Of a stretch of DNA of 64,000 nt, positions 12,201 to 26,400 are shown piece after piece. How positions within the stretch are numbered: position 1 is the stretch's first letter; every line of letters starts with the position of its first letter. The position numbers and the translations under genes were made by a program. The notes below the pieces were generated by a model, which had not been told where the DNA came from, ran no database searches, and saw only the letters and a list, made by a program, of their open reading frames with translations. The stretch is from positions 24,223,257 through 24,287,256 of the forward strand of contig CM055908.1 in the NCBI GenBank assembly GCA_029582155.1, given 5' to 3'. The stretch is from Panopea generosa. Taxonomy: Eukaryota > Mollusca > Bivalvia > Adapedonta > Hiatellidae.

Positions 12201-15200
12201 ACTTGGTATTTTGTATATGACATTTGGTCATAGGGCGTTAACAAGTACAACAGGTAATACTTGGTATTTTGTATATGACATTTGGTAAAAGGGCTTTAAC
12301 AAGTACAACAGTTGATACTTGGGATTTTGTATATGACATTTGGTCATTGGGCGTTAACAAGTACAACAGTTGGTTATAGGGCTTTTACAAGTACAGCAGT
12401 TGATACTTGGCATTTTATTTATAATATTTGGTAATAGGGCTTTAAGAAGTACAACAGCTGATACTTGGTATTTTGTATATGATATTTGGTTATAGGGCTT
12501 TAACAAGTACAACAGTACACTTGGTATTTTGTATATGACATTTGGTCATAGGGCGTTAACAAGAACAACTGTTGATACTTGTTATTTTGTATATAACATT
12601 TGGTCATAGGGCGTTAACAAGTACACCAGTTGATACTTGGAATTTTGTATATGATATTTGGTTATAGGGCTTTAACAAGTACAACAGTTGATACTTGGTA
12701 TTTTGTATATGACATTTGGTCATTGGGCGTTAACAAGTACAACAGTTGGTTATAGGGCTTTAACAAATACAACAGTTGATACTTGGCATTTTATTGATGA
12801 TATTTGGTAATAGGGCTTTAAGATGTACAACAGTTGATACTTGGTATTTTGTATATGACATTTGAACATAGGGCTTTAACAAGTACAACTATTGATACTT
12901 GGTATTTTGTATATGATATTTGGTTATAGGGCTTTAACATGTACAACAGTTGATACTTGGTATTTTTTATATGATATTTGGTTATTGGTCTTGAACAAGT
13001 ACAGCAGTTGATACTTGGTATTTTGTATATGACATTTGGTCGTAGGGCGCTAACAAGTACAACAGTTGATACTTGGTGTTTTGTATATGACATTTGGTCT
13101 TAGGACGTTAACAAGTACAACAGTTGATACTTGGTATTTTGTATATGATATTTGGTTATAGGTCTTGAACAAGTACAGTAGTTGATACTGAATAATTTGT
13201 ATATAATATTTGGTTATAGGGATTGAACAATTACACCAGGTGACATGGGAGTTTTGTATATGGCATTTGGTTATAGGGCTTCAACAATTACAACAGGTGA
13301 TACTGGGAGTTTTGTATATGATATTTGGTTATAGGGCTTCAACAATTACAACAGGTGATACTGGGAGTTTTGTATATGGCATTTGGTTATAGGGCTTCAA
13401 CAAATACAACAGGTGACCCTGGGAGATTTTTATATTGCATTTGGTAATAGGGGTTTCAGAAGTACAACAGGTGACACTGAGTGTTTTGTATATGATATTT
13501 GGTTTTAAGGCTTTAACAAGTACAACAGTTGATAATTAGTGTTTTGTTAATGACATTTGGTTATAGGGGTTTCAGAAGTACAGCAGTTGATACTGAGTGT
13601 TTTGTATATGACATTTGGTTATATAGCTTTAACAAGTACAGCAGTTGATACTGGATGTTTTGTATATGACATTTGGTTATAGGGTTTTCAGAAGTACAAC
13701 AGGAAATATAGGGTATTAGTATATGACATTTGGTTATATAGCTTTAACAAGTACAACAGTTGATACTTGGTGTTTTGTATATGACATTTGGTCTTAGGGC
13801 GTTAACAAGTACGACAGCTGATACTTGGCATTTTGTATATGATATTTGGTTACAGGGCTTTAACAAGTACAACAGTTTATACTTGGTATTTTGTATATGA
13901 TATTTGGTTATAGGTCTTGAACAAGTACAGCAGTTGATACTGAGTAATTTGTATATGATATTTGGTTATAGGGATTGAACAATTACAGCAGTTGATACTG
14001 AGTAATTTGTTTATGACATTTGGTTATAGGGTTTTCAGAAGTACAACAGGAAATATTGGGTATTTGTATATGACATTTGGTTATATAGCTTTAACAAGTA
14101 CAACAGTTGATACTGGGTGTTTTGTATATGACATTTGGTTATATAGCTTTAACAAGTACAACAGTTGATACTGGGTGTTTTGTACATGATATTTGGTTAT
14201 AGGGTTTTCAGAAGTACAACAGCTGATACTCAGTGTTTTGTATATAACATTTGGTAATAGGGCTTTAACAAGTACAACAGTTGATCCTAGGTGTGTTGTA
14301 TATGGCATTTGTTTATAGAGTTTTAACAAGTACATCAGTTGATACTATGTGTATTGTATATGACGTTTGGTTATAGGGTTTTCAGAAGTACAACAGAAAA
14401 TACTGGGTATTTTGTATATGATATTTGGTCATAGGGCGTTAACAAGTACAACAGTTGATACTAGGTATCTTGTATATGATATTTGGTTATATGGCATTAA
14501 CAGGTACAACAGTTGATACAGGTGTTTTGTATCTGACATTTGGAATTTGGCTTCAACAAGTACAACAGGTGATACTGAGTGTTTTGTATATGACCTTTGG
14601 TTAAAGGACTTTAAGAAGTACAACAGGAGATACTGGGTGTTTTGTAGATGACATTTGGTGATAGGGCTTAATAAAGTACAACAATTGATATTGAGTGTTT
14701 TGTATATGACATTTGGTTATAGGGCTTTGACAAGTACAACAGGTGATACAGAATGTTTTGTATATGACGTTTGGTTATATGGCTTGAACAAGTACAACAG
14801 TTGATACTGGCTGTTTGGTATATGACATTTGGTTATAGGGTTTTCAGAAGTACAACAGGTGATACTCAGTCTTTTGTATATAACATTTGGTTATAGGGCT
14901 TTAACAAGTAAAGCAGTTGATACTAGGTGTATTGTTTATGACATTTGGTTATAGGGTTTTAAGAAGTACAACAGTTGATACTAGGTGTATTGTATATGGC
15001 ATTTTGTTATAGCGTTCTCAGATGTACAACAGGAGATACTGGGTATTTTATATATACCATTTTGTTATAAGGCTTTAACAAGTACAACAGGTGATACTGA
15101 GTGTATTGTATATATTTGGTTATAGTGCTTTAATAAGTACAATAGTTAATACTGAGTGTATTGTATATTACTTTTGGTTATAGGGCTGTAACAAGTAAAA

Positions 15201-18200
15201 CAGACGAAAATGTGTGATTTGTATATGAAATTTGGTAATAGGGGTTTCAGAGGTACACTAGGTGACACTGAGTGTTTTGTATATGATATTTGGTTTAAGG
15301 GCTTTAACAAGCACACTAGTTAGTAATTAGTGTTTTGTTTATGACATTTGGTTATAGGGGTTTCAGAAGTACAACAGTTGATACTGAGTGTTTTGTATAT
15401 GGCATTCGGTTATAGGGCTTTAACAATTACAACAGTTGTTACTAGGCATATTATATATGACATTTGGTTAGATGGATTTTAGAAGTACAATAGGAGATAC
15501 TGGGTATTTTGTATATGACATTTGGTTATAGGGCTTTAACAAGTACTACATGAATTACTAGGTATTTTGTCTATGACATTCGGTTATAAGGTATTCAGAA
15601 GTACAACTGGTGATATTGTGTATTTTGTATATGATATTTAGTTATAGGGCTTTAACAAGTACAACAGGTTATACTGGGTGATTTGTATATGACATTTGGT
15701 TATAGGGTTTTCAGAAGTACAACAGGTGATATAAGGTATTTTGTCTATGACATTTGGTTATGTGGCTTTAACAAATACAACAGGAGATACTGGGTATTTT
15801 GTCTATGACATTCGGTTATAGGGTTATCAGAAGAAGTACAACAGGTGATATTGGGTATTTTGTATATGTCATTTAGTTATGTGCCTTTAAGAAGTACAAC
15901 AGGTTATACTGTGTGATTTGTATATGGCATTTAGTTATAGGGTATTCAGAGTTACAACAGGAGATATTGGGTATTTTGTATATGACATTTAGTTATAGGG
16001 CTGTAACAAGTACAACAGGTTATACTGGGTGATTTGTATACGGCATTTGGTTGTAGGGTTTCAGAGATACAACAGGTGTTACTGAGTGTTTTGTATATGA
16101 CATTTGGCTATAGGACGTTAACAATTAAAATAGTTGATACTCTGTGTTTTGTATATGACATTTGGGTACTAGGCTTTAACAAGTACATCATGTGATACTG
16201 ATTTTTTTGCATATGATATTTGGTTACTGGCAATCAACAAGCAAAACAGTTGATAATTAGTGTTTAGTATATGGCATTTGGTTATAGGGGTTTCAGAAGT
16301 CAAATAGTTAATACTGAGTGTTTTGTATATGATATTTGGTTACAGGGAATCAACAAGCACAACAGTTGATAAATAGTGTTTAGTATATGGCATTTGGTTA
16401 TAGGGGTTTCAGAAGTCAAACAGTTAATACTGAGTGTTTTGTATATGATATTTGGTTATAGGGCGTTAACAAGTACAACAGTTGATACTTGGTACTTTGT
16501 ATATGGCATTTGGTTATAGGGCTTTAACAAGTACAACAGTTGATACTTGGTGTATTGTATATGACATATGGTCATAGGGCGTTAACAAGTACAACAGCTG
16601 ATACTTGGTATTTTGTACGTGACATTTGGTCATAGGGCGTTAACAAGTACAACAGTTGTTACTTGGTATTTTGTATATGACATTTGGTTATAGGGCTTTA
16701 CCAAGTACAACAGTTGATACTGTGTGTTTTGTATATGACATTTCGTCATGTGGCGTTAACAAGTGCAACAGTTGTTACTTGGTATTTTGTATATGACATT
16801 TGGTCATAGGACGTTAACAAGTACAACAGTTGATACTTGGCATTTTGTATGTGACATTTGGTTATAGGGCGTTAACAAGTACAAACGTTGATACTTGGTA
16901 TTTTGTATATAGTATTTGGTTATAGGGCTTTAACAAGTACAACAGTAGACACTAGATAGTTCGTATATGATAGTTGGTTGTAGGGCTTTAACATGTACAA
17001 TAGTTGATATTTGGTATTTTGTATATGATATTTGGTCATAGAGCGTTAACAAGTACAACAGTTGAGACTTGGTATTTTGTATATGACATTTGGTCGTAGG
17101 GCGTTAACAAGTACAACAGTTGATACTTTGTATTTTGTATATGATATATGTTATAGGGCTTTAACAAATACAACAATTGATACCTGGTATTTTGTATATG
17201 ACATTTGGTCATTGGGCGTTAAGAAGTACAACAGTTGGTTATAGGGCTTTAACAAGTACAACAGTTGATACTTGGCATTTTGTATATGATATTTGGTTAT
17301 AGGGCTTTAACAAGTACAACAGTTGGTACTTCGTATTTTGTATATGACATAGGGCGTTAACAAGTACAGCAGTTGATACTTGGTATTTTGTATATGATAT
17401 TTGGTTATAAGCCTTTAACAAGTATAATAGTTGATACTTGTTATTTTGTATATGATATTTGGTTATAGGGCTTGAACAAGAACAACAGGTGATACTCGGT
17501 ATTTTGTATATGATATATGTTATAGGGCTTTAACAAATACAACAATTGATACCTGGTATTTTGTATATGACATTTGGCCTTTGGGCGTTAAGAAGTACAA
17601 CAGTTGGTTATAGGGCTTTAACAAATACAACAGTTGATACTTGGCATTTTGTATATGATATTTGGTTATAGGGCTTTAACAAGTACAACAGTTGATACTT
17701 GGTATTTTGTATATGACATTTGGTCATAGGGCGTTAACAGGTACAGCAGTTGATACTTGGTATTTTGTATATGATATTTGGTAATAAGGCTTTAACAAGT
17801 ACAACAGATGATACTTGGTATTTTGTATATTATATTTGGTTATAGGGCTTGAACAAGAACAACAGTTGATACTTGGTATTTTGTATATGACATTTGGTCA
17901 TAAGGCGTTAACAAGTACAACAGATGATACTTGGTGTTTTGTATATGACATTTTGTCATAGGGCGTTAACAAATACAACAGTTGATACTTTGCATTTTGT
18001 ATATGATATTTGGTTATAGGGCTTTAACAAGTATAACAGTTGATACTGAGTAATTTGTATATGATATTTGGTTATAGGGCGTTAACAAGTACAACAGTTG
18101 ATAATCGGCATTTTGTATATGATATTTGGTTATAGGGCCTCAACAAGTACAACAGTTGATATTGAGTAATTTGTATATGACATTTGGTCATAGGGCTTGA

Positions 18201-20121
18201 ACAAGTATAACAGTTGATACTTGGCATTTTGTATATAATATTTGGTCATAGGGCTTTAACAAGTACAACAGTTGATACTGAGTAATTTGTATAGAACATT
18301 CGGTCATATGGCTTGAACAAGTACAACAGGTGATACTGCGTGTTTTGTATATGGTATTTGGTTATATGGCTTCAACTAGTACAACAGGTGATACTGGGAG
18401 TTTTGTATATGGCATTTGGTTATAGGGCTTCAACAAGTACAACAGGTGATACTGGGAGTTTTATATATGGCATTTGGTCATAGGGCTTCAACAAGTACAA
18501 CAGGTGACACTGGGAGTTTTGTATATGGTATTTGGTTATAGAGCTTTAACAAGTACAACAGGTGATACTGTTTTTTCTGTATATGAAATTTGGTTATATA
18601 GCTTGAACAAGTACAACAGTAGATACTGGGTGTTTTGTATATGACATTTGGTAATTGGGCTTTAACAAGTACAACAGTTGATCCTAAGTGTACTGTATAT
18701 GGCATTTGGTTATAGGGTTTTAACAAGTACATCAGTTGATACTAGGTGTATTGTATATGACATTTGGTTATATGGATTTCAGAAGTACAACAGGAAATAA
18801 TTGGTATTTTGAATATAATATTTGGTCATAGGGCGTTAACAAGTACAACAGTTGATACTGAGTGTTTTGTATATGACATTTGGTTATTTGGCTTCAACAT
18901 ATACAACAGGAGATACTGGGTGTTTTGTATATGACATTTGGTTATAGGATTTAAGAAGAACAACAGGAGATACTGGGTGTTTTGTATATGCCATTTGGTT
19001 ATAGGGCTTTAACAAGTAAAACAGGTGATACTGAGTGTTTTGTATATGACATTTGGTTATAGGGCTTTAAGAAGTACAACAGGAGATACTGAGTGTATTT
19101 GTTTATGACATTTGGTTATAGGGCTTTAACAAGTACAACGGGTGATACAGAATGTTTTGTACAGTACATTTGGTTATAGGGCGTTAACAAGTACAACAGT
19201 TGATACTGAGTGTTTTGTAGATGACCTTTGGTTATAGGGCTTTAACAAGTACAACGGGTGATCCAGAATGTTTTGTATATGACGTTACGTTATATGGTTT
19301 GAACAAGTACAACAGCTGATACTGGTTGTTATGTATATGACATTTGGTCATAAGGCGTTAACAAGTACAACAGTTGATACTTGGTATTTTGTATATGTTA
19401 TTTGGTTATATGGCTTTAACAATTACAACAGTTGATACTGACTGTTTTGTATATGACATTTGGTTATAGGGCTTTAACAAGTACAACAGTTGATACTAGG
19501 TGTATTGATTATGACAGTTGGTTAAAGGGTTTTCAGAAGCACAACAGGAGAAAATGTTTTTTTTGTATATGGCATTCGGTTATAGGGTTTTCTGAAGTAC
19601 AACAGGAGATATTGGGTATTTTGTATATGACATTTTGTTATAGGGCTTTAACAAGTATAACAGTTGATACTAGGTGAATTGTTTATGGCATTTGGTTATA
19701 GGGTTTTCAGAAGCTCAAGAGGAGAAAATTTTTTTTTTGTATATGGCATTTGGTTATAGGCTTTTTTGATGTACAACATGAGAATTTTGGTATTTTGTAT
19801 ATGATATTTGGTTATAGGGCTTTAACAGGTACAACATGTGCTACTGGATGTATTGTAGATGGTATTTAGTTATAGGATTCTCAGAAGTACAACAGGAGAT
19901 ACTGAGTGTATTGTATATGACATTTGGTTATAGGGCTTTAACAATTACAACAGTTGATACTTGCAGTATTGTATATGGCATTTGTTTATTGGGTTTTCAG
20001 AAGTACAACAGGAGATACTGGGTATATTGTATATGACATTTGGTTGAAGGGCTTTAACGAAAGCAACAGGCGATACTGAGTGTATTGTACATGGCATTTG
20101 GTTATAGGGTTTTCAGAAGTA
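3240..20121. repeat. 58-bp satellite array, about 290 monomers
   Basis: The monomer reads roughly GACATTTGGTTATAGGG, CTTTAACAAGTACAACAG, TTGATACTGAGTG, TTTTGTATAT. The spacing of the CATTTGGTTA start was counted as 58 bp at 4441 and 4499. Monomers differ by block. GTCGACACTGG variants fill about 4400-5660. TTGGTATTTTG and GGTCATAGGGCG variants fill about 8880-13150 and again 16440-18300. Mixed TTTTCAGAAG types fill the rest. 58 is not a multiple of three and the open frames (60-106 codons) only echo the repeat, so I infer non-coding satellite. It lies upstream of the macrodomain gene. Confidence 0.95.
10730..12645. repeat. 956-bp higher-order duplication inside the 58-bp array
   Basis: The unusual segment CAGTTGGTTATAGGGC followed by TTTACCAAGTAC and ACTTTGCATTTTATTTATG occurs at 10836 and again at 11792, an offset of 956 bp. 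The irregular monomers around it (short units with AGTACATTTGG, GTGCAACTG, CAGGTAATAC) follow in the same order in both copies. Two near-identical copies therefore lie head to tail, approximately 10730-11690 and 11690-12645. A third, partial start follows at about 12745. Confidence 0.8.
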
Positions 20122-20421
20122 CGAGGGGGGATCAGAAAGTTAGTAGACTTTTGCCATAACTTAGTTATATCAATTATACAATGCACAATAGTGTTATTGT
20201 ACTTGATATAAATGTGTATGGGACATATTTTGAAAGTTTTAGCTTGATACGTCAACTATTTAAAAAAATAGGCGCTAGTCAAAGGATAGCAGTTAGTTAT
20301 GTCGGGGCAAAATGATGACGTTGTATTCAATAAAAACTGACGTCAATATTTTATAAAGGTGCTTTTGTATCAAATTTACTGAGTCACTTCTTCTCAAAAT
20401 ACTCTAATTCATGGTTTATTA
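20122..20421 (+). mobile_element. Mariner-like 5' end inserted in the satellite
   Basis: The 58-bp monomer reads normally up to CAGAAGTA and is then cut by CGAGGGGGGATCAGAAAG, unrelated to the array. A single damaged monomer resumes at 20422. The break falls at a TA dinucleotide, and CGAGGG next to TA recalls the ends of mariner-type elements. About 300 bp of non-repeat sequence with no transposase frame remains, and no matching inverted end is visible on the right. I infer a 5'-end fragment; family placement is from memory. Confidence 0.45.
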
Positions 20422-20462
20422 AATTTGGTTAAAGGGCTTTAACAAGTACAACAGGTGAGACT
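20422..20462 (+). repeat. Last partial 58-bp monomer
   Basis: ATTTGGTTAAAGGGC and TTTAACAAGTACAACAGG reappear after the mariner-like insert. This shows that the insert lies inside the array and not at its edge. Confidence 0.85.
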
Positions 20463-20479
20463 TGTTTTTTTTTGAATAG

Positions 20480-21805
20480 TTGACCTCCCAATCTCTTAAT
20501 GTAGAAATATTATGTGAACATCCCAATAATTCGTTGAGATATAGAGATATTTATTGCTTTTCGAAATTACTTGTTGAAATGTAGAGATGTTGTGTAAATT
20601 TTCAATTGTTTGTTGATATATATGAACTCCCCAATCACATCTTGAAATGTAGAGCTGTTCTGTGAACTTTCCATTCACTTGTTGAGATGTAGAGATGTTA
20701 TGTGAACTTCCAAATTACTTTTTGAAAAGTGGAGATGGTATGTGCATTTTCCAAACATTTGTTGAAATGTAGAGATGTTATTTGAACATCCCAAATATTT
20801 ATTGAGAAATAGGGATGTTATTTGAACTTTCCAAACATTTGTTGAGTAGTAGAAATGTTATGGGTACTTCATTCTCATTTGTTGTGATGTAGAAATTTAT
20901 ATGAACTTTCCAATCACTTGTTAAGAAGTAGAAATGTTATGTGAATTTTCCAAACATTTGTTGGGAAGTAGAGATATTATGTGAACTTCCCAATCGCTTT
21001 TTTAACTGTAGAGATGTTAGTTTGAGAACTTCCCATTCACTTGTTGAAATAAAGAGATGTTATATGAACTTCTCAAGCACTTGCTGTAATGTAGAATTGT
21101 TATGAAAACTTCTAAAACATTTATTGAAATGTGGAGATGTTATGTGAAATTCTTAAACATTTGATGCAAAGTAGAGATTTTATTCGAACTTCCCAGTCGC
21201 TTGTTGAACTGTTGAGATGTTGCTTGTTTGAGAACTTCCCATCCACTTGTTGTAATATAGAGATGTTATATTCTAAGGCACTTGTTAAAATGCGGAAATG
21301 TTATGTGAACTTCCCAATCGCTTGTTGAACTGTAGATATTTTGCTAGTTTGAGAAATTCCCATTCACTTGTTGAAATAAAGAGATGTTATGTGAACTTTT
21401 CAAGCACTTGTTGAGATGTAGATATGTTATTTGGACTTTCTAATCTCTTGTTGAGATAAAGAATTCCCATTCACTTGTTGAGATTTAGAGATGCTATGTG
21501 AACTTTCCAAATACTTGTTGAGTTGTAGATATGTTATTTGGACTCTCCAATCTCTTGTTGAGATAAAGAAATGTTATGTGAACTTCTCAAACATTTATTG
21601 AAATGTGGGGATGTTATGTGAACTTCCCAAACATTTGTTGAGATTGAGAGATGTTATGCAAACTTTCCAATCACTTGTTGAGGTGTAGAGATGTTATATG
21701 GATTTCCCAAAGATTTGTTGGGAAGTAGAGATGTTATGTGAACTTCCCAATCGCCTGTTGGAATATAGAGATGTTATATGAACGACACAATCGCTTTTTG
21801 AAATT
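20480..21805. repeat. 40-bp tandem array, about 33 monomers
   Basis: The monomer reads about GTTGAGATGTAGAGATG, TTATGTGAACTTCC, CAATCACTT; spacing between successive GTTGAGATG starts is about 40 bp. Units are diverged and some are extended, for example TTAGTTTGAGAAC near 21025 and TTGCTTGTTTGAGAAC near 21220. It is unrelated to the 58-bp monomer and ends about 680 bp before the first macrodomain exon. Confidence 0.9.
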
Positions 21806-22480
21806 TTGTAAAATCAATAATTAATGAAACTCTGTCCTGACTGTGAATATGTAACACGTTGCAGGCATAGTGGAGGTGTCCTTTGTATGATTCCTCCTGT
21901 TTTTTGTACTTTAGAAATATTCAAATTGCCTAATGATCAAATAATATTTTACATTGTTGTAACTGTATGGTCTGTATGTGTCCGTCGTCAACGTTTTGAT
22001 TAGATTGTTGAAATGTCCATAAAAATATTGTGAAGGATTGTATATTCCTAAATTTATGTAGCCAGATGGGGTCCCGAACTGATTAATACTGTACAATTGT
22101 CTCTTAATGTACAAAGTCCCATAAGCCTTAGGGTAAAACTGATATGGTTAACATTTATCAGCGTTTGGTATTTGTGAGTGATACGAATGTCTACGAAACA
22201 GTCATATTAGGATTTCTTGTTTAAGTTACATCGTAAACTTTATCTCTGTAAAATAGTTATTTCTATTACAATTTTTTTTTAAGGTTGACGATAATATGCA
22301 CTTTAAAACATGTGATTAAGCGTTTTTCATTTGAGTTATTAACGCATGTACATTTTCTGTTTCTTATTTCAGTTTCTATGATTTGTCAGTCGCAACTCCC
22401 TGACAATGCATTCGTCAAATATATATATATATCAATTTCCTACTTTGAGAAATAACGATTTTATCTCATTATACTAGAAA
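21806..22480 (+). promoter_or_regulatory. 5' flank of the macrodomain gene
   Basis: This stretch has no repeat array and no coding frame and must hold the promoter or a 5' UTR intron end. Two things can be seen: an (AT)n run at about 22419-22433, and the sequence TTATACTAG directly before AAAATG at 22477-22483. The latter could be a splice acceptor joining an upstream untranslated exon. No defined promoter element is claimed. Confidence 0.3.
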
Positions 22481-23432
22481 ATGTCCCTATTCAGTCCTAC
22501 CATTATCGACGTGTCTGAGTTAATTTGGGACATTGTAAGAACCGTAAAGAAACAAGAAGTTGAAGAAATACAGCGCGATGGATCAGTGTCTTTTTACAGG
22601 GATATACTTAAAATTTCATATAAAGATACAAACAAAATACATGTGTTGAAATCATTTGTTGATTCTCTGAAAAAATGCGTGGTAACGGAAATACTTCTTT
22701 CTGTGTCAACAGAAACAGCTGTTGCGTGGTGCAATGAAATAGAAAAAACATTTGGACAACTTTGTTGTGTTTACATACAAGATAGAAATAAAGCCATTGC
22801 TTATTTGGAGACATATGATGACATTGCGAAAGTCAAACATCAGTTTATGGTAAAACAGGGAAAAGAGAAAGTTACCCATAAGGAAACTACTGATGACAAT
22901 TCTGCACTTGGGGAATTTAAAACTGCTCTAAAAGTTAATCGCGAGACTTTAAGACAAACATTTTGTACACAGTCAAATTTAGCAAATTCTGATTTCAACT
23001 GGCCAACAAATGCACGAAACGTTGAATGCTTTTCAACGCCAGAAGCAATCGAGGTGTATGTTTATGAAGCAAACATACTAAAACTTCAGGTTGACTGTAT
23101 CGTAAATTCTGCAAATGTTTCTTTACAACACGGCGATGGAGTGGCAAAAGAGATCGCAGACGCTGCTGGATATGAACTCACAAACGATGGCATACAATAC
23201 ATAAAAAAGTACGGGAATATAAAAGTAGGGAAAACGTGCACAACAACTGCTGGACAATTGCCATATACGTGTGTGATACATGCAATTGGGCCACGCTGGT
23301 ATGATTATACCCCCCATGTATTATCAGATGTCCAACGGTGCGAGAATGATCTATATTCAGCAATTTATGAATGCTTTGTAGTGGCAGAGAGACGTGGATT
23401 AAAAACAATCGCCCTACCATCCATAAGCTCAG
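22481..23432 (+). CDS. Exon 1: N-terminal domain and macrodomain 1
   Basis: Codes residues 1-317 and the first base of codon 318; the donor is CTCAG|GTATGT. Residues about 60-127 have the alternating strand/helix look of the KH or RRM-like units of PARP14 proteins (inference; no hallmark residue). Macrodomain 1 starts near 190 with VYVYEANIL, VDCIVNSAN (N209, N212), LQHGDG (218-220), TTTAGQLP and VIHAIGPRW. The Asp of the usual GDI adenine-binding motif is Asn198 here, and the glycine loop is GDG instead of GGG, so ligand binding may be altered. The exon cuts the domain in its last strand (LPSISS), and the rest is in exon 2. Confidence 0.85.
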
Positions 23433-26400
23433 GTATGTATAAATGTTACTAAAGTTAGTTCATATTTTTCTGTTGCATGATCTGTTCATTACAAGACAAC
23501 AATACTATGTTAAACATACACACGGTAGAAAACATCTTCAACGCCGGCAATTTGATGTCCAAGCCAAAGTATTCCCTTTATCCTAACATGGTGCGTACAG
23601 CTTTATCACTGTTAAGAGCGATGTTATGTGCACCGGTTAACCTTATTTAATATCTTCAGTGGGTGATGTTTGCTACTGACCGTTCAAAGGCGATGGTCCC
23701 TAGCTGTTGTCACTAATTTTCTTTGTATGAATTGTACTTATTTAAATTATATAGCGGTTGTGCCTTGTGAATGCTGTGTCTCTCATTGGTCCAGTTTACC
23801 TTATTTTTATGTATATCCTCAGATTTTATAATATTTATGTTTACCGTTATCCAGTTCATGATTGTCTCAGGAGAAAATGTAAATACTGTTAGTGTGTATA
23901 TATTTTACACTCATTTGAACACATATTTTCATCCTAAAACTTGTATCATTATGCCCTGGATTGTAGGTGATACAATTCATCATCTATTCACCGTGCGTTA
24001 GCAACTAGAGACATATATAAATACTTCATACTTCATACAATTACATGTTTGTATAATGCCTCGTATTCTTTTTAGCTATTTTCAACGTACCAGAAGAAAT
24101 CTGCGTGTATCAGTATGCCAGGGCAACAAAAGACTACAGTTGTAAGAATGCGACAAACCCCAACCGACTTACAGAAATACATTTTGTAAATATTAATCCT
24201 AAAATGGTGAAGATGATCCAGGACATGTTTCGGATTATGATACGTGATGGCAAAGACGCTGATTACACGTCAAACAAGTATGTTACCTCACAAAATGACA
24301 AAAAGACGCTATCAAAACCACAACGTACTGAAATGCCAGCACTTCTCACACATTCAATGAAAGGACAGACTGTTGCTGAACAAACCCAATGTGAGTCTAA
24401 GTTGGGAAAAGATAAACACTCTGTGAAATGTTTCAAAACAAATGAAGGGATTAAAGTCTATGTTTACAAGGCAGATATTCTAAACCTTGGCGTAGATTGC
24501 ATTGTGAATGCAGCAAATGAAACCTTGATGCACGGGGGAGGGTTGGCTCGTATTATAGCAGATGCAGCTGGTACAAACCTCATTAAAGATGGGAATATTC
24601 ACATACAACAATATGGAAATATTCCAGTCGGCGGAGTATGCTCCACAACTGCTGGACGACTACCTTACAAGTGTGTGATACACGCTGTTGGTCCCCGTTG
24701 GTGCGATTATCGCCCTCACACACCTGAGCTGATTAGGCAATGCGAGAAACACCTCAGTTTAGCAATAATCAACAGCTTCTTACATGCAGAGAAACGAAAT
24801 TTGAACTCAATCGCTCTTCCTGCTTTAAGCTCACGTATGTATCAATTAAATTTCTAAAACATTTTTCGTTGCTGGAATGAAGGTACAAATATATTATTTT
24901 GTTAATACCAGGTGGCAACTGACCGTAAATGTAATATGAATATATTAGTGATAATTTGTGCACCTCTATTGACAAATAATATTCTTATACCATGTATTTC
25001 GAGTTGATTAAATTTGTTAAGGATGGTTGCTATAGTTTTCCATGCGCACCAATTCCGCGCACAAAGGGTAGCAATTTTGTCGAGACACCGCTATACTACA
25101 ACTGACCCTATTTCGGATGGCACAATCATTTACGGATACGCCTAAAATTGGTGTCTTATATTGTGTTCAATATATGAAATATGTATCCTGGTATAAAATA
25201 ATTGTTTATAGCAGTTTAATCTGAATATGTTATATGATAGAAATATTAATATTTATACGAATATGTTTAATTAGTATTAGAACGTTAAATTTGCAACTGC
25301 AGTTTATTTAACAATGGCATACTTTAAGAGCTATTTGTTCTCAAATAACACGGTAAAGTGTATTGTTTTATTGTCATTAGAATAGGAATCAGAAAGTGTT
25401 TTGTGAGGTTTTAAGTAAACTTTATTCATACACTATAGCAAAATTTAAAAAACGCTATATTTTTATTACAAAATTGAAAAACAATTGACACACTGCCGAA
25501 ATGATTTTGTTTTTAAAAACCCTAAATAATTAAATTCAATATTGAAATGTAACATTATATGCATGCATATATGCAAATTTTAAATAAATACTAGATGTAA
25601 ACAATTTTTAACTATTTTTTTCGCATTGATTGTTAAATCTACATTATTTCGCCAACTTTCAAGTATGGGTATGTTTATGAGGAGGTAATACCAAAATACC
25701 TGTACGGTAACATGTGTTTTATATTTTTGATATTGCTAAATACACCATACTTAAATACTGGAAAATTTCATAAAATTCTATCCATAGGAAAACATATAAC
25801 AAATACTATAGCAATCTTCTTTAACAAATCTATAGACAACATTGAACATTTAAGTGTTTAAAGGGGTCCTTAGATATTAACATTGGGATAAAATCAAAAT
25901 GTTGATAATTCGTTGTTGCCCTACTTAATTATCTATTCTCAGAAAGAAATGTTGTTGTTTTTTGTTTACAATTTTATTTCATATGTTTTGTAAAGATTGT
26001 CACAGTTTTTAGCAAAAAACAAAACACCTACCAACCTAGTTCTGAAATGTTTAGTCCGGAAATAGCACATAGGAGTAGATAATTAAAGGATTTCGAACAG
26101 TCCTGATTGGATACGTACCACAGAAATAACGGACGTTTTGATAGTTTATATTATAGAAAATGATGCGTTTTATTCAAACAGTCATGCCGTACACATTTGA
26201 ACGTTTTGAAGGTTTGTGTTGCGAACGACTGTAACTTGGTATTAATTCATTAGAATATTATTGATTACAAGCAATCACATTTTTTCATTCACACGTGTGT
26301 TAATTTAGTACAAATCAAATTAAATACAATGCCCCGACCAGGATCTCACGAGTATGCATATAATATTTAACTAGTATTGTGTGTATAAAGCTTGATATTT

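Noticed and set aside
3364..20036. Frames of 60-106 codons in the 58-bp array
   Set aside because: They echo the monomer in shifting frames, and the period of 58 is not compatible with a long repeat protein.
3240..20121. CRISPR array
   Set aside because: Repeats are contiguous with no unique spacers and diverge gradually, and the genome is eukaryotic. The same holds for the other arrays in the window.
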